Positions 1-9,583 are shown, counted from the stretch's first letter. The stretch is DNA of 64,000 bases from Gammaproteobacteria bacterium (GCA_009937425.1 JAACFO010000004.1:1-64000), one strand, 5' to 3'. Numbers and translations are program-made. Notes: generated from the letters alone by a model not told the origin.

Positions 1-474
1 TTCGCGCTCTCGAATCCGACATCCAAAACCGAGGTGCTGCCAACGGACGCTCTGGCCTGGACCGAAGGACGTGCGCTGGTGGCAACCGGCAGCCCCTTCG
101 AACCCGTCGAGTACGGGACGGCGCGCCATCGCATCGGGCAGGGCAACAACGTGTTTTGCTTCCCCGGCATCGGGCTCGGCGTCATCGCCTCCGGAGCACG
201 CTGCGTCACCGATGGGATGCTGCTCGCCGCCGCCCGCGCCGTGGCAGGCGAGGTTTCACCGAGCAGCATTCGCGCCGGCTGCGTGTATCCGGAAATGGAA
301 GACCTCCATCCGATCTCACGGGCCGTGGCCCTCGCCGTCGCGCAGACCGGGATCAGCGAAGGCGATGCCGGGGACGGCCTGGAAAACACCGACGCAGAAG
401 CCGTCGCAGCGCGGGTGGAGGCTCACATGTGGTACCCGGATTACCTGCCGTATCGCTACGAGTCGGACGCCTGA
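1..474 (+). CDS. NAD(P)-dependent malic enzyme, C-terminal part (truncated by window start)
   Basis: In-frame from base 1: FALSNPTSKTEVLPTDALAWTEGRALVATGSPFEPVEY...GQGNNVFCFPGIGLG, typical malic enzyme C-terminal motifs. Confidence 0.93.
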   Translation, partial: FALSNPTSKTEVLPTDALAWTEGRALVATGSPFEPVEYGTARHRIGQGNNVFCFPGIGLGVIASGARCVTDGMLLAAARAVAGEVSPSSIRAGCVYPEMEDLHPISRAVALAVAQTGISEGDAGDGLENTDAEAVAARVEAHMWYPDYLPYRYESDA

Positions 475-560
475 GAAGCTGCGAGCCCCGATGGACACAC
501 GGAGGTCGTAAATCCACCCTCGACCTGGTTCAGGGAATAGGGAACCCCGCAGGGAAAAGT

Positions 561-580
561 CACTCTGACCCGGTTTTCTC
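561..580 (-). repeat. Copy of dispersed GGGTCAGAG motif (partial)
   Basis: cactctgacccggttttctc is the reverse complement of gagaaaaccgggtcagagtg; related to copies at 951, 20474, 37695, 47611, 49201. Confidence 0.45.
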
Positions 581-590
581 GGTCAGAAGA

Positions 591-926
591 TCAGCCGGTG
601 CTCCAAGCCCGGGGACGTTTCATGCCCGCGATCTTGCAGGTCTGCTGTACGTAGCCATAGGGAAACAGTTCGAAGAGCCGCGCCTTGCCTGCCTTCTTGT
701 CACACCCCAGGTGTGTCGCGAGATGTTTCGCCGCATGCCGTATGTCCGGGGTGATACCGTGTTCGGCGTAGTAATCGCGGACAAAAGTGATGACCACCCA
801 GTGCTCTTCGCTCAGCAACAGCGTCTCTTCCCGGGCCAGCGCGATCGCCAGCTCCCGGCTCCAATCGCCGGGATTAACCAGGTAGCCTTCCTCGTCTCGC
901 TGCGCGAATTTCACCGTCACCTCCAA
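591..926 (-). CDS. TusE/DsrC/DsvC-family protein lacking the usual penultimate cysteine
   Basis: DEEGYLVNPGDWSRELAIALAREE...LSEEHWVVITFVRDYY...LFELFPYGYVQQTCKIAGMKRPRAWSTG; family motifs, with W where DsrC has its C-terminal Cys. Confidence 0.88.
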   Translation of the reverse strand: MEVTVKFAQRDEEGYLVNPGDWSRELAIALAREETLLLSEEHWVVITFVRDYYAEHGITPDIRHAAKHLATHLGCDKKAGKARLFELFPYGYVQQTCKIAGMKRPRAWSTG

Positions 927-950
927 TAGTCCAATTTTGTAACCCAGCAG

Positions 951-975
951 AAACCCGGGTCAGAGACCCATTTCT
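951..975 (+). repeat. Dispersed REP-like palindromic motif (AACCGGGTCAGAGACCCATTTCT)
   Basis: aaacccgggtcagagacccatttct with inverted repeat GGGTC-AGA-GACCC. Confidence 0.7.
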
Positions 976-1024
976 CTGCCCGATGATAAATCCGCTCTTC
1001 TATACAGCGCCAGACACGCCAACG

Positions 1025-1038
1025 TTGATCTCGATCAA
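1025..1038. promoter_or_regulatory. FNR-type binding site
   Basis: TTGAT-ctcg-ATCAA perfect palindrome ~90 bp upstream of the nfnA-like CDS. Confidence 0.7.
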
Positions 1039-1129
1039 CACCCCCGGGTCTGGCATCGGTTAAAGGAAGTCTAATGAGGCTGCGCACGGCCGGCCTGAAT
1101 CCGGCGTTTGCGAGTGGAGGGATTGTGCC

Positions 1130-1996
1130 ATGTACGAAATCGTCGCCCGGGAGGATTTCTCCGGGTCCACTTTTCTGCTAGAGGTGAAGCATCCCCTGCT
1201 CGCCAAGGCCACCAATCCCGGACAGTTCGTCATCGTCATGTCCCAGGCGGACGGCGAACGCATCCCGCTTACCATCGCCGATTTCTCGGTGGACGACGGC
1301 ACCGTCACCCTTGTGATCCAGGCGGTGGGCAAGACCACCATGGAAATGCAGCAGCGCTGCGTCGTCGGAAGCGCCCTCTACGCGCTGGTCGGCCCCATGG
1401 GACGCCCCAGCCACATCGGCAAGTTGGGAAAGGTCGCCTGCGTGGGCGGCGGACTCGGCGTTGCCCCGGTCTACCCCCAGGCCCGCGCCTTCAAAGAAAA
1501 CGGCGCGTACGTGGTCGGCATCATCGGTTTTCGCAACAAGGATCTGATCTTCTGGCAGGATAAGTTCGAGAAGGTCTGCGACGAGCTCATCATCTGCACC
1601 GACGACGGATCGGCGGGGATCAAGGGGCTGGTGACCGACGGGATCCACATGACCATCGACAAGCATCCCGACATCGAAGAGGTCGTCGCGATCGGGCCGC
1701 CGGTGATGATGAAGTTCTGCGCCGAGGCAACGCGGCCCCGGGACATCAAAACCACCGTCAGTCTGAACCCGATCATGGTGGACGGCACGGGGATGTGCGG
1801 CGGGTGTCGCGTGTCGGTGGGCGGTGAGATGCGATTCTGCTGCGTGGACGGACCGGATTTCGACGGCCACCAGGTCGATTTCGACGAGCTCATGCGGCGT
1901 CTGGCGCGCTTCCGTGATGACGAGCGGGTCGCCATGGAGCGCTGGAGCCGCAGCGAGAACTGCCGTCTGGGATCGGAGGAGCCCGCCATCGAGTAG
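1130..1996 (+). CDS. Sulfide/dihydroorotate dehydrogenase-like FAD/NAD-binding protein (NfnA-type ferredoxin:NADP reductase subunit)
   Basis: MYEIVAREDFSGSTFLLEVKHPLLAKATNPGQFVIV...GMCGGCRVSVGG...FCCVDGPDFDGHQVDF; C-terminal [2Fe-2S] motif. Confidence 0.9.
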   Translation: MYEIVAREDFSGSTFLLEVKHPLLAKATNPGQFVIVMSQADGERIPLTIADFSVDDGTVTLVIQAVGKTTMEMQQRCVVGSALYALVGPMGRPSHIGKLGKVACVGGGLGVAPVYPQARAFKENGAYVVGIIGFRNKDLIFWQDKFEKVCDELIICTDDGSAGIKGLVTDGIHMTIDKHPDIEEVVAIGPPVMMKFCAEATRPRDIKTTVSLNPIMVDGTGMCGGCRVSVGGEMRFCCVDGPDFDGHQVDFDELMRRLARFRDDERVAMERWSRSENCRLGSEEPAIE

Positions 1997-2013
1997 GTGC
2001 GCAAAAAAGCAAC

Positions 2014-3513
2014 ATGGCAAAGAAAACCATCAGGAACATTCCCCAGGACCGCACCGCGATGCCGGTCCAGAAACCCGAAGACCGGGTCTGCAACTTCTCG
2101 GAGGTGGCGCTGGGCTACTCGGTGGCCAATGCGCTCAACGAGGCCGAGCGCTGCATCATGTGTCCACAGGAACCCTGCGTTAAGGGCTGTCCCGTGCAGA
2201 TCGACATTCCCGGTTTCATCCAGAAGATCTGCGACCAGAACTTGCGCGGCGCCTACGACGTGCTCACCGAAGCGAATCTGCTGCCGGCCATCTGCGGCCG
2301 CGTCTGTCCACAGGAGTCGCAATGCGAGCAGGTATGCGTGGTTGGCGATCATCTAGAGCCTGTTGCCATCGGCCGGCTGGAACGTTTCGTCGGCGATACC
2401 GCTGTCTCCGAGGGTTGGACGAACGAGCCGGAGATCGAACCCAACGGCCGACGGGTGGCCATCGTGGGCGCGGGCCCGGCGGGGATCGCCTGCGCCGCGG
2501 ACATGGCCAAAGCGGGCTGTGAGGTGGTCATCTACGATGCGCTGCACCGTCCCGGTGGTGTGCTGAGCTACGGCATCCCGGAGTTCCGCCTGCCAAACAG
2601 CATCGTCGATGACGAGTTCGGAAAGGTCATCCAACTGGGCGTCAAGGTGGAGTGCAACACACTCGTGGGTCGACTGTTCACCATCGAGCAGCTGCGAGAA
2701 GAGATGGGATTCGATGCCGTGTTCATCGGCACCGGGGCCGGCTACCCGTCGTTTATGGGAATACCGGGTGAGTCATTGAACGGTGTGCTCTCGGCCAACG
2801 AGTTTCTCACCCGTTGCAACCTGATGCAGGCGGGCGAGTTCCCGCGAAAGGACACGCCCCTACATATGGGCCGCAAGGTCGCCGTCATCGGCTCGGGCAA
2901 TACCGCCATGGACGCGATGCGCGTCTCGCTGCGTCTGGGAGCCGAGCAAGTGCACTGCCTCTACCGCCGCACCCGCACCGAAAGTCCGGCGCGGGCCGAA
3001 GAGGTCGACCACGCTGCGGAAGAGGGCGTCACCTTTCACTGGCTCACCGCACCGGTGGAGATCCTCGACGACGGTGAAAGCAACGTGCGGGCCTTGCGTT
3101 GTATCCGCATGGAACTCGGTGAGCCTGATCAGTCTGGCAGGCGCCGTCCGGTGCCCATAGAGGGAAGCGAGTACGAGTTCGAGGCCGACATGGTGATCTA
3201 CGCCATCGGCACCAACGCCAACCCCATCATGGGCCAGACCTCCGATCTGGAGCTCAACAAGTGGGGCTACATAGAGGCCGACGAGCAGCAGCAGACCTCG
3301 CTTGCCGGCGTCTTCGCGGGCGGGGACATCGTCACCGGAGCCGCTACAGTGATCCTCGCCATGGGCGCGGGCCGGCAGGCTGCCCGCAGCATGAAAGCCT
3401 ACCTGGGGCTCCTGGATCCACAGGAGATGGCGGTCTCGGACGCGGATCGGCCGCGCATATTCGGCATCGACGCGCGACAGCGCAACTTTCACCGCGTACG
3501 TCTCGCCGTCTGA
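2014..3513 (+). CDS. NADPH-dependent glutamate synthase small chain-like / NfnB-type subunit
   Basis: CIMCPQEPCVKGCPVQIDIPGFIQ, VAIVGAGPAGIACAADMAKAGCEVVIYDALHRPGGVLSYGIPEFRLP, AGGDIVTGAATVILAMGAGRQAA. Confidence 0.92.
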   Translation: MAKKTIRNIPQDRTAMPVQKPEDRVCNFSEVALGYSVANALNEAERCIMCPQEPCVKGCPVQIDIPGFIQKICDQNLRGAYDVLTEANLLPAICGRVCPQESQCEQVCVVGDHLEPVAIGRLERFVGDTAVSEGWTNEPEIEPNGRRVAIVGAGPAGIACAADMAKAGCEVVIYDALHRPGGVLSYGIPEFRLPNSIVDDEFGKVIQLGVKVECNTLVGRLFTIEQLREEMGFDAVFIGTGAGYPSFMGIPGESLNGVLSANEFLTRCNLMQAGEFPRKDTPLHMGRKVAVIGSGNTAMDAMRVSLRLGAEQVHCLYRRTRTESPARAEEVDHAAEEGVTFHWLTAPVEILDDGESNVRALRCIRMELGEPDQSGRRRPVPIEGSEYEFEADMVIYAIGTNANPIMGQTSDLELNKWGYIEADEQQQTSLAGVFAGGDIVTGAATVILAMGAGRQAARSMKAYLGLLDPQEMAVSDADRPRIFGIDARQRNFHRVRLAV

Positions 3514-3519
3514 GGGAGC

Positions 3520-5793
3520 TTAGTTGAAGGCGGCCGCGCGCTGCTGGAGCGCGTCCAGATCGGATTCGCTGGGGTCCAGCGGCTTGCCGGGGTGAATAAT
3601 GCAAACCGGACAGTTCTCGGCGGCCTCTACCATTTCCCGATAGCTTCCCGCGCTGGCATCCTTGATGTAGGCCTGCTTGACGTCGTCGTAGGCGAACATA
3701 CCGGCGTTGCGCTGGGTACAATCGTCGCAGCTGGTACAGAATTCCGTCTCTATATAAGGTTGGCCGCTATCGGTTGCCGCCACGGCCTGAACTGCCGGGG
3801 CTGTCTCTAACGGTATTGCTTCGGCTGCCGGCGCCTCGGCTTGTGCGGGTTGGATTGTCTCCACCACCTGAACTTCTCGATGGCTCTCCTCCTCGAGCCG
3901 GGCGCGCTCTTGCTCGAGCAGCCGCCGGGCGTGCGAATTGTTGAAACCGGCCAGCTCTTGCAGGCTTCGCCAATTGGCCAGGCACTTGTGTGCGAAGGTG
4001 AGCAGCGCACGTCTGACGATTACCCGATGCAGCCGGTTCTGAGCATCTACCAGATAAATGTACGGCACCTTGTCGAGGGTCTTTTCTTGCGTCAACGCCA
4101 AGTACTCGACCACCGGCATCATGTTGGCGTGCCAGCGCTCCCGCGGCACTTCCACGAAGTGCTGCAGGAATCGGGGATCCAGCGCCAGGAAGTCGACGCA
4201 AGTGTAGGCGAGGTTCTCATTCGCTTCCTTGCCGTCGGAGGTTTCGTACGAGAAGCGGTGCTCGGGCCAATACCGGTCGCATTGCGGACTGCCTTCCAGG
4301 AAGAACCGGGACGCCCAGTCCGTGCCACGACCCGGGCTGAATACGAAGCTTGGGAAAGCGCGGGACTCGACCGCGCTGGCGCAGCGCAGGTAGTGGGGAA
4401 TTGTGCATTCCGGCTGCTCGGGAGCCGAGTAAACACAAAACAGAGCCGGGCCGTCGCAACGCAGGCCCTCGATAATGTCCGCCGCCAGCTGCGGCAGGTG
4501 AGACGCCGCCGTTTGCATCACGAAGGCCTCTCCCAACGAAACCGCCATGCCGGCAATCTGCCGCGTCCACTCCGTGAACGTTCCGGGAGGCGCGATGGCA
4601 GAATCGCTGACCGGAATCTCGTGTACCTCCAGGACGACTTTCACCGGCATGTCCGATGCGAGTATTTGCACCAGCGCCGACTTCTCCATATCGCTGAGGG
4701 TGTCGGCGTTGAGGTAGACGAGCAGCGGCGGCAGGGCACGATACTCCGCGGGGGTCAGCTGCCAGGTGCCGAAATTCTTGAAGAAGTCGTCGTGCCGCTC
4801 CTCGCGATAATGATTTTCCAGCTCCAGCTCCGCTACCCTTACCGCCCGAATCAGCTCGACGCTGCGCTGCAGCTTCGCGTCAAATCGATCCACGGCCTCG
4901 ATACAGCTCTCGCACACCGAAGCGCGTCGCGCCTCCCGCCTGCGGCGCACACCATTGCCGCCGCCCGCCGGCAGCAGCGCGCGCTCTCTCTGCAACACCT
5001 TGCGCGCGACGCGCAATCGCTTGCTTCGCTTGGCGGGCATGACGCGGCTGGTCCGGGTGCCCCGCAGCACCGCCGACAGTGACTCGAAGTCGATCCCTCC
5101 GGCGTGCTCACCGCCCAAAGCCGCTTCCAGAGCCTCGGGCGATGTGGACTCGGGCGATCGGGCGCGTTCCGACTCCAGCACCTCGGACAACCGTGCGATG
5201 AGTTCATCGAGGACTTCCCGCTCCCGGACGGCCCGTTCGGACTGCAGCGGCCGCCAAGCGTGTTCGAACATCTGGCGCGTGCTGCGCGTCCCGCAGGTGA
5301 GCAACCAGCCATCGTGGGGCAGCGCCTCAGCGGCCGCTTCGAGGCTGGCGCGAAGACGATCGGAATTCTCGCTTTGCCGGACCAGCGCGGTGCTGGCCAG
5401 CGACCAAAGCTCTGAGAGGCGCAGGCGGGGTTTTTTTTCTGCCAGTCTCTTAATCGACGTCTCCAGCCGGTAGAGGTGACGCCGCAAACGCTCGCCTTCG
5501 ATACCCTCCGGCGCGGTCCTGTCCAGGACACCGTCGACGATGGTTGCCAGCGAGACAATGGGGGTGTCGGCATTGTCCGCCACCAGAACCACGGGGAAAT
5601 CGTGACGTATGGTTTCGAGATCGCGATAGGGGCCGAGAAGGGCCGGCCTCAAGTCCGGCGGCCCGGCCTCGCTCTCAGGGTGCGCCTTGTCCGGTTCCGC
5701 CAGATAGATGCGCAGGAGATCTTTGAGACCCTCGTCGTTACGCACAGCCGAGAGCCGATCCGGTTTTTCACTGCTCATCTGACGCTGCAACAT
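3520..5793 (-). CDS. Large protein of unknown function with C-terminal [4Fe-4S] ferredoxin-like domain
   Basis: 757 aa; C-term QPYIETEFCTSCDDCTQRNAGMFAYDDVKQAYIKDASAGSYREMVEAAENCPVCIIHPGKP; lies just downstream of the 2-oxoacid:ferredoxin oxidoreductase genes on the same strand. Confidence 0.75.
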   Translation of the reverse strand: MLQRQMSSEKPDRLSAVRNDEGLKDLLRIYLAEPDKAHPESEAGPPDLRPALLGPYRDLETIRHDFPVVLVADNADTPIVSLATIVDGVLDRTAPEGIEGERLRRHLYRLETSIKRLAEKKPRLRLSELWSLASTALVRQSENSDRLRASLEAAAEALPHDGWLLTCGTRSTRQMFEHAWRPLQSERAVREREVLDELIARLSEVLESERARSPESTSPEALEAALGGEHAGGIDFESLSAVLRGTRTSRVMPAKRSKRLRVARKVLQRERALLPAGGGNGVRRRREARRASVCESCIEAVDRFDAKLQRSVELIRAVRVAELELENHYREERHDDFFKNFGTWQLTPAEYRALPPLLVYLNADTLSDMEKSALVQILASDMPVKVVLEVHEIPVSDSAIAPPGTFTEWTRQIAGMAVSLGEAFVMQTAASHLPQLAADIIEGLRCDGPALFCVYSAPEQPECTIPHYLRCASAVESRAFPSFVFSPGRGTDWASRFFLEGSPQCDRYWPEHRFSYETSDGKEANENLAYTCVDFLALDPRFLQHFVEVPRERWHANMMPVVEYLALTQEKTLDKVPYIYLVDAQNRLHRVIVRRALLTFAHKCLANWRSLQELAGFNNSHARRLLEQERARLEEESHREVQVVETIQPAQAEAPAAEAIPLETAPAVQAVAATDSGQPYIETEFCTSCDDCTQRNAGMFAYDDVKQAYIKDASAGSYREMVEAAENCPVCIIHPGKPLDPSESDLDALQQRAAAFN

Positions 5794-5816
5794 TGATCTT
5801 CTACCGGGCGGTCGAG

Positions 5817-6791
5817 CTAGAGTTCCGGTTTCACGGTGAACCTGTCGAACTCGCGCTCCAGCGCGGCGATTTTGTCCTCGATGGGAAGATGCTGTTCGCG
5901 GCGGTACATATCCTCGTAGCAGGGTATGGACTCGTTGCGGTAGAGGATCCCCAGCGCAAGCTTGTCATCCATCACCGCCAGCGCCTGGGCACGGCTCAAG
6001 TCCGCGGGGTCGTGCTCCTCGCGGCTCTTGAAGCGGCGCGCGCTCGCCTCATCCGGTTGAAGTCCGTTCGGATGGGTCAGCAGCAGGGTGCGCTCGGGAT
6101 TCTTGATGTATTCATCGAAGTGACCCGGCAGGTAGTGCGGACACCTTTGAAGAATGCTCACGAACGACAGCCCGCGATGCAGAAACGCAAGATGGAGAAT
6201 GTCGTACAGGATGCCGGGCACCCAATCGGCGGCCTGGGCCACGAAGGAGACGTTGGACATCCCCAGGGTTGCCGCCACCGCGTTGAGCGGCTGCAGGGTG
6301 GCGCCTCTCGGCGTGGTGCTGGTCACGAGTCCCTTGGGCGAGGTCGGTGAAACCTGGTTCTTGGTGAGACCGTAGATACGGTTGTCGTGCAGCATCACCG
6401 TCATGTTCATGTTGTAGCGCACGGCGTGCAGCCAGTGGGCTGCGCCGATACTGCAGCAGTCGCCGTCGCCGGTGTTGACGAACACGTGCAGGTCGGGCCG
6501 TTTGATCTTGATCCCTTCCGCCACCGGCAGCGCCCGCCCGTGCAATCCGTGAAAGCCGTAGGTTCCCATGTAGTGGGGAAGCCGCGACGCGCAACCGATC
6601 CCCGAAGCGAAAACGGTCTTTTCGGGGGGCAGCTGTTCCTCGGCACAGAGCTTCTGCAGCGCGGTGAGGATCGCGTTGTCGCCGCATCCGTGACACCAAC
6701 GGGACACCGCGCCTTCGTAGTCGTGAAGAATATGGGCGTCTTCCTCCAGGTCCGCGACGCTGGTAGGCAACTTGTTGATGTAGTCAGACAC
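5817..6791 (-). CDS. 2-oxoacid:ferredoxin oxidoreductase subunit beta
   Basis: RWCHGCGDNAILTALQKL...GIGCASRLPHYMGTYGFHGLHGRALPVAEGIKIKRPDLHVFVNTGDGDCCSIG, TPP-binding KorB/OorB type. Confidence 0.93.
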   Translation of the reverse strand: MSDYINKLPTSVADLEEDAHILHDYEGAVSRWCHGCGDNAILTALQKLCAEEQLPPEKTVFASGIGCASRLPHYMGTYGFHGLHGRALPVAEGIKIKRPDLHVFVNTGDGDCCSIGAAHWLHAVRYNMNMTVMLHDNRIYGLTKNQVSPTSPKGLVTSTTPRGATLQPLNAVAATLGMSNVSFVAQAADWVPGILYDILHLAFLHRGLSFVSILQRCPHYLPGHFDEYIKNPERTLLLTHPNGLQPDEASARRFKSREEHDPADLSRAQALAVMDDKLALGILYRNESIPCYEDMYRREQHLPIEDKIAALEREFDRFTVKPEL

Positions 6792-8715
6792 CGACGCCCT
6801 CCCCTTGCAATTTACGGCGCATCACCTTTTCTACGGAGCCGGGTTTGAGGGGTTGACCTTTGACTTCGGACCAGCAGTCCACATCCACCAGGTAGCGTGC
6901 CCGAAGCAGCCAGGCGAGGTTCGAATAACGCCGGTTGTCCGAGCTGATGGACTCGTCATTCAGATCGTCGGACCAGCTCATCTCGACGGTCATCACCTGG
7001 CCGAACTGCTCGAAAATCTCGCCGATACCCGAAGCCATGGGCTGAAGGTAGGTCAGGTGCAAAGAGGAAACAGACAAGCCGTCGGCGCGGGCGCGATCCA
7101 CCGCCTCCTCGATGACACCCTTGGTGCTTCCCCAGCCGACGACCAACAGATCGCCGCTGGAACCACCGTAGACCGCCGGCGCCGCCAGGGTCTTCTGGAA
7201 CGTGGCGAGCTTGAGGCTGCGGTACCGTATCCCCTCCTGATTCAGCTCCGGATCGTAAGCCACCTTGCTGGCGCGATCGTGCGCCAATCCGGTCACCGTG
7301 TGCATGCCGCCCGGCTGACCCGGAATGAAGCGCCGGCGCAGTCCCGTCTTTCCGTCCCACTCGTAGGGTCGCTCGCCTTCGGCGACGGTGGTCTGGTCGG
7401 AGGCAACCGCGTACCACTCTTTCTTGGGCTTGGGCCTGACGAACAGCTGCTGAGCGGTGGCTAAATTGGCATCGCTCAGAAGCACGACGGGCAGATTGAA
7501 TGTCTCGGCAATTCTGCGTGCCACCATCACCAGGTAAAAGCACTCCTCGATGGTGGCCGCCGCCATGACGACCTTTGGCGAATCGCCGTGAGCGCCGAAG
7601 ATCGCCTGCAGAAGATCGCCCTGCTCTACCTTGGTGGGTTGTCCGGTGCTGGGCCCGCCGCGCTGGACGTTGATGATGACCAGGGGGATCTCCGTCATGG
7701 CGGCAAACCCGATGAGCTCCTGCTTGAGCGCCATGCCCGGCCCCGAGGTGATGGTCACCGCGCACTTGCCCGCGTAAGACGCACCGATGGCGAAGGCGCA
7801 TGCGGCGATCTCGTCCTCGGCCTGGTGAACGATGCCGTCCACGTACTCGAAGATTTCGCTCAAGTAATGCGCGGCGGACGTGGCGGGCGTTATCGGGTAC
7901 ATGGCGCACACGTCCATGCCGGAGGCCATGATGCCCAGTGCCAGCGCGGTGTTGCCGTTGACGACGATCTGCGTTTTCTTGGTCGGCGAGCCCGGAATGT
8001 AAAAACACAGATCCAGGTTCTCCCGCGCCCACTCGTATCCGGCGTCCAGCAGCTGGACATTGCGTGCGACTACTTCCTCGCTCTTGCTGCGGAAGGTGAA
8101 CGCCACCTGCTCGCGGGCGAGCTTCAGGTCCAGGCTGTAAATGGCGCTCAGCATGCCGAGCACGAACATGTTCTTGCCCCGCTCGGGAGTCGATGTGTAC
8201 TGCAGGCAGAGCTGCTCCATGGGGATCTCGTAGACCCGATATCCGTCGCGGAGCAACTCCTCGTGGACTGCGGTGTATGCCGCCACAATGGCTGCTTCCC
8301 GATGGAAGCGCCATTTGTTCTCCATGAGAATGATGCCGCCGCGTTTCAGCGCACCGGCCCGCAATCGGCCGCGCAGAACCTGCTCGTTGAAGACCACGGC
8401 GAGATCGGCCTCATCACCGCCATTGGTGATGCGATGGGACCCAATTCGGATCCGGTTGCCGCTGGCGCCGGCGATGCTGCGTGGCGGTGGCTCGATTTCG
8501 GCCGGGATGATCTCCACGGTCCAGATCCCGTTGCCCATTTTGGCGGCGATACTGGCGAAGGACTGGCCACACTTCTGGGCGCCCTCTCCGGAGTCGCTGA
8601 TAATCTCGATGATGTGTTCGCGCAGCTTTACCGGCGCCTTGCCCTGGGGTGAATCTTCTTCCTCCCGGTCGAGCCCCTCGGACCCGGTGAGTTCTCGGGC
8701 GGTAAGATTATCCAT
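6784..8715 (-). CDS. 2-oxoacid:ferredoxin oxidoreductase subunit alpha with N-terminal gamma domain
   Basis: VNGNTALALGIMASGMDVCAMYPITPATSAAHYLSEI...QRGGPSTGQPTKVEQGDLLQA; ORF track starts at 8817 (GTG), but ATG at 8715 (MDNLTARELTG) is preferred because an FNR-type box lies at 8794-8807. Confidence 0.92.
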   Translation of the reverse strand: MDNLTARELTGSEGLDREEEDSPQGKAPVKLREHIIEIISDSGEGAQKCGQSFASIAAKMGNGIWTVEIIPAEIEPPPRSIAGASGNRIRIGSHRITNGGDEADLAVVFNEQVLRGRLRAGALKRGGIILMENKWRFHREAAIVAAYTAVHEELLRDGYRVYEIPMEQLCLQYTSTPERGKNMFVLGMLSAIYSLDLKLAREQVAFTFRSKSEEVVARNVQLLDAGYEWARENLDLCFYIPGSPTKKTQIVVNGNTALALGIMASGMDVCAMYPITPATSAAHYLSEIFEYVDGIVHQAEDEIAACAFAIGASYAGKCAVTITSGPGMALKQELIGFAAMTEIPLVIINVQRGGPSTGQPTKVEQGDLLQAIFGAHGDSPKVVMAAATIEECFYLVMVARRIAETFNLPVVLLSDANLATAQQLFVRPKPKKEWYAVASDQTTVAEGERPYEWDGKTGLRRRFIPGQPGGMHTVTGLAHDRASKVAYDPELNQEGIRYRSLKLATFQKTLAAPAVYGGSSGDLLVVGWGSTKGVIEEAVDRARADGLSVSSLHLTYLQPMASGIGEIFEQFGQVMTVEMSWSDDLNDESISSDNRRYSNLAWLLRARYLVDVDCWSEVKGQPLKPGSVEKVMRRKLQGEGVGV

Positions 8716-8793
8716 CAGACTTACTCGGATCTCTGACAATGGCGTATACGCTATTCCTGGCTCCCATAATGGGAAAGCGCGAGGCAAGAGTTC

Positions 8794-8807
8794 TTGACCG
8801 AGATCAA
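8794..8807. promoter_or_regulatory. FNR-type binding site upstream of 2-oxoacid:ferredoxin oxidoreductase
   Basis: TTGAC-cgag-ATCAA. Confidence 0.65.
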
Positions 8808-8884
8808 GATCCGCCACTGGCGCGGTGAGTTGAGGGTCTTGCTGGATCCGAGCCTGCGCCCTACCCTGGCGAGTATTCCTTGAC

Positions 8885-9550
8885 TTGCTGCGTAATCGGC
8901 CATGGAGGCGAGTCTTTCCCGTGCCTTGCGCTGACGATCGTCAACAACACAATCGCTATCAGCAGCGCATATTCGATACGAGCGTCGAATGCTTTCGGCA
9001 GGCCATTCCTGCAGATGTCGAAAAACGCACAGAACAAATTATAGCCGCCGCTAATCCAGGGGCGGGTGACAGGGTTCTCGATGTGGGAACCGGCATCGGC
9101 GTGTTGATTCCTTATATACAGCGTTGCGGCGTAGGTCACATTGTTGGCTGTGATCTCAGCGCGGCGATGTTGTCCGAGGCGCAAAAACGTTATCCGGATG
9201 CCCGCTTCTGGTGCGGGGATGTAATCGACATTCCCCGGGAGATGGGGCCATTTGATGTGGTGTTCTTTAACGCCGTGTTTGGCAACATGTGGAATCAGCG
9301 CCACGCGTTGGCATCGATCTCGGCGCATCTCACTGCCACCGGACGAATAATCATCAGTCATCCCATGGGGGCTGCGTTTGCGGAACAGCTGCGCGCTAAA
9401 GATCCGAAAATGGTCCTGCATCCATTGCCCAGCGAAAAAAGTATGCCCGAGCTGATCCGCGGTTTGCCTCTAAAACTGCAATATTTCAGCGACCAGGAAC
9501 TGCTCTATCTTTGCATTCTCGAATACGTTCCTGTTACGCCTTCCCGGTGA
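8885..9550 (+). CDS. Class I SAM-dependent methyltransferase
   Basis: VLDVGTGIGVLIPYIQRCGVGHIVGCDLSAAMLSEAQKRYPDARFWCGDVIDIP; start codon uncertain. Confidence 0.82.
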   Translation: MLRNRPWRRVFPVPCADDRQQHNRYQQRIFDTSVECFRQAIPADVEKRTEQIIAAANPGAGDRVLDVGTGIGVLIPYIQRCGVGHIVGCDLSAAMLSEAQKRYPDARFWCGDVIDIPREMGPFDVVFFNAVFGNMWNQRHALASISAHLTATGRIIISHPMGAAFAEQLRAKDPKMVLHPLPSEKSMPELIRGLPLKLQYFSDQELLYLCILEYVPVTPSR

Positions 9551-9583
9551 TCTGCCTTTCGGGCCACGTCGCCGATCGTCAAA

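Noticed and set aside
1178-2352. Long minus-strand ORFs (280 and 293 aa) antisense to the nfnA/nfnB genes
   Set aside because: GC-rich shadow ORFs opposite well-supported coding genes; translations show no family motifs
3841-5082. 413-aa + strand ORF opposite the ferredoxin-tailed gene
   Set aside because: Antisense shadow; Arg/Leu/Gln-rich with no recognisable domain
6956-8652. 452-aa minus and 354-aa plus ORFs overlapping the 2-oxoacid:ferredoxin oxidoreductase alpha gene
   Set aside because: Alternative-frame shadows of a clear gene
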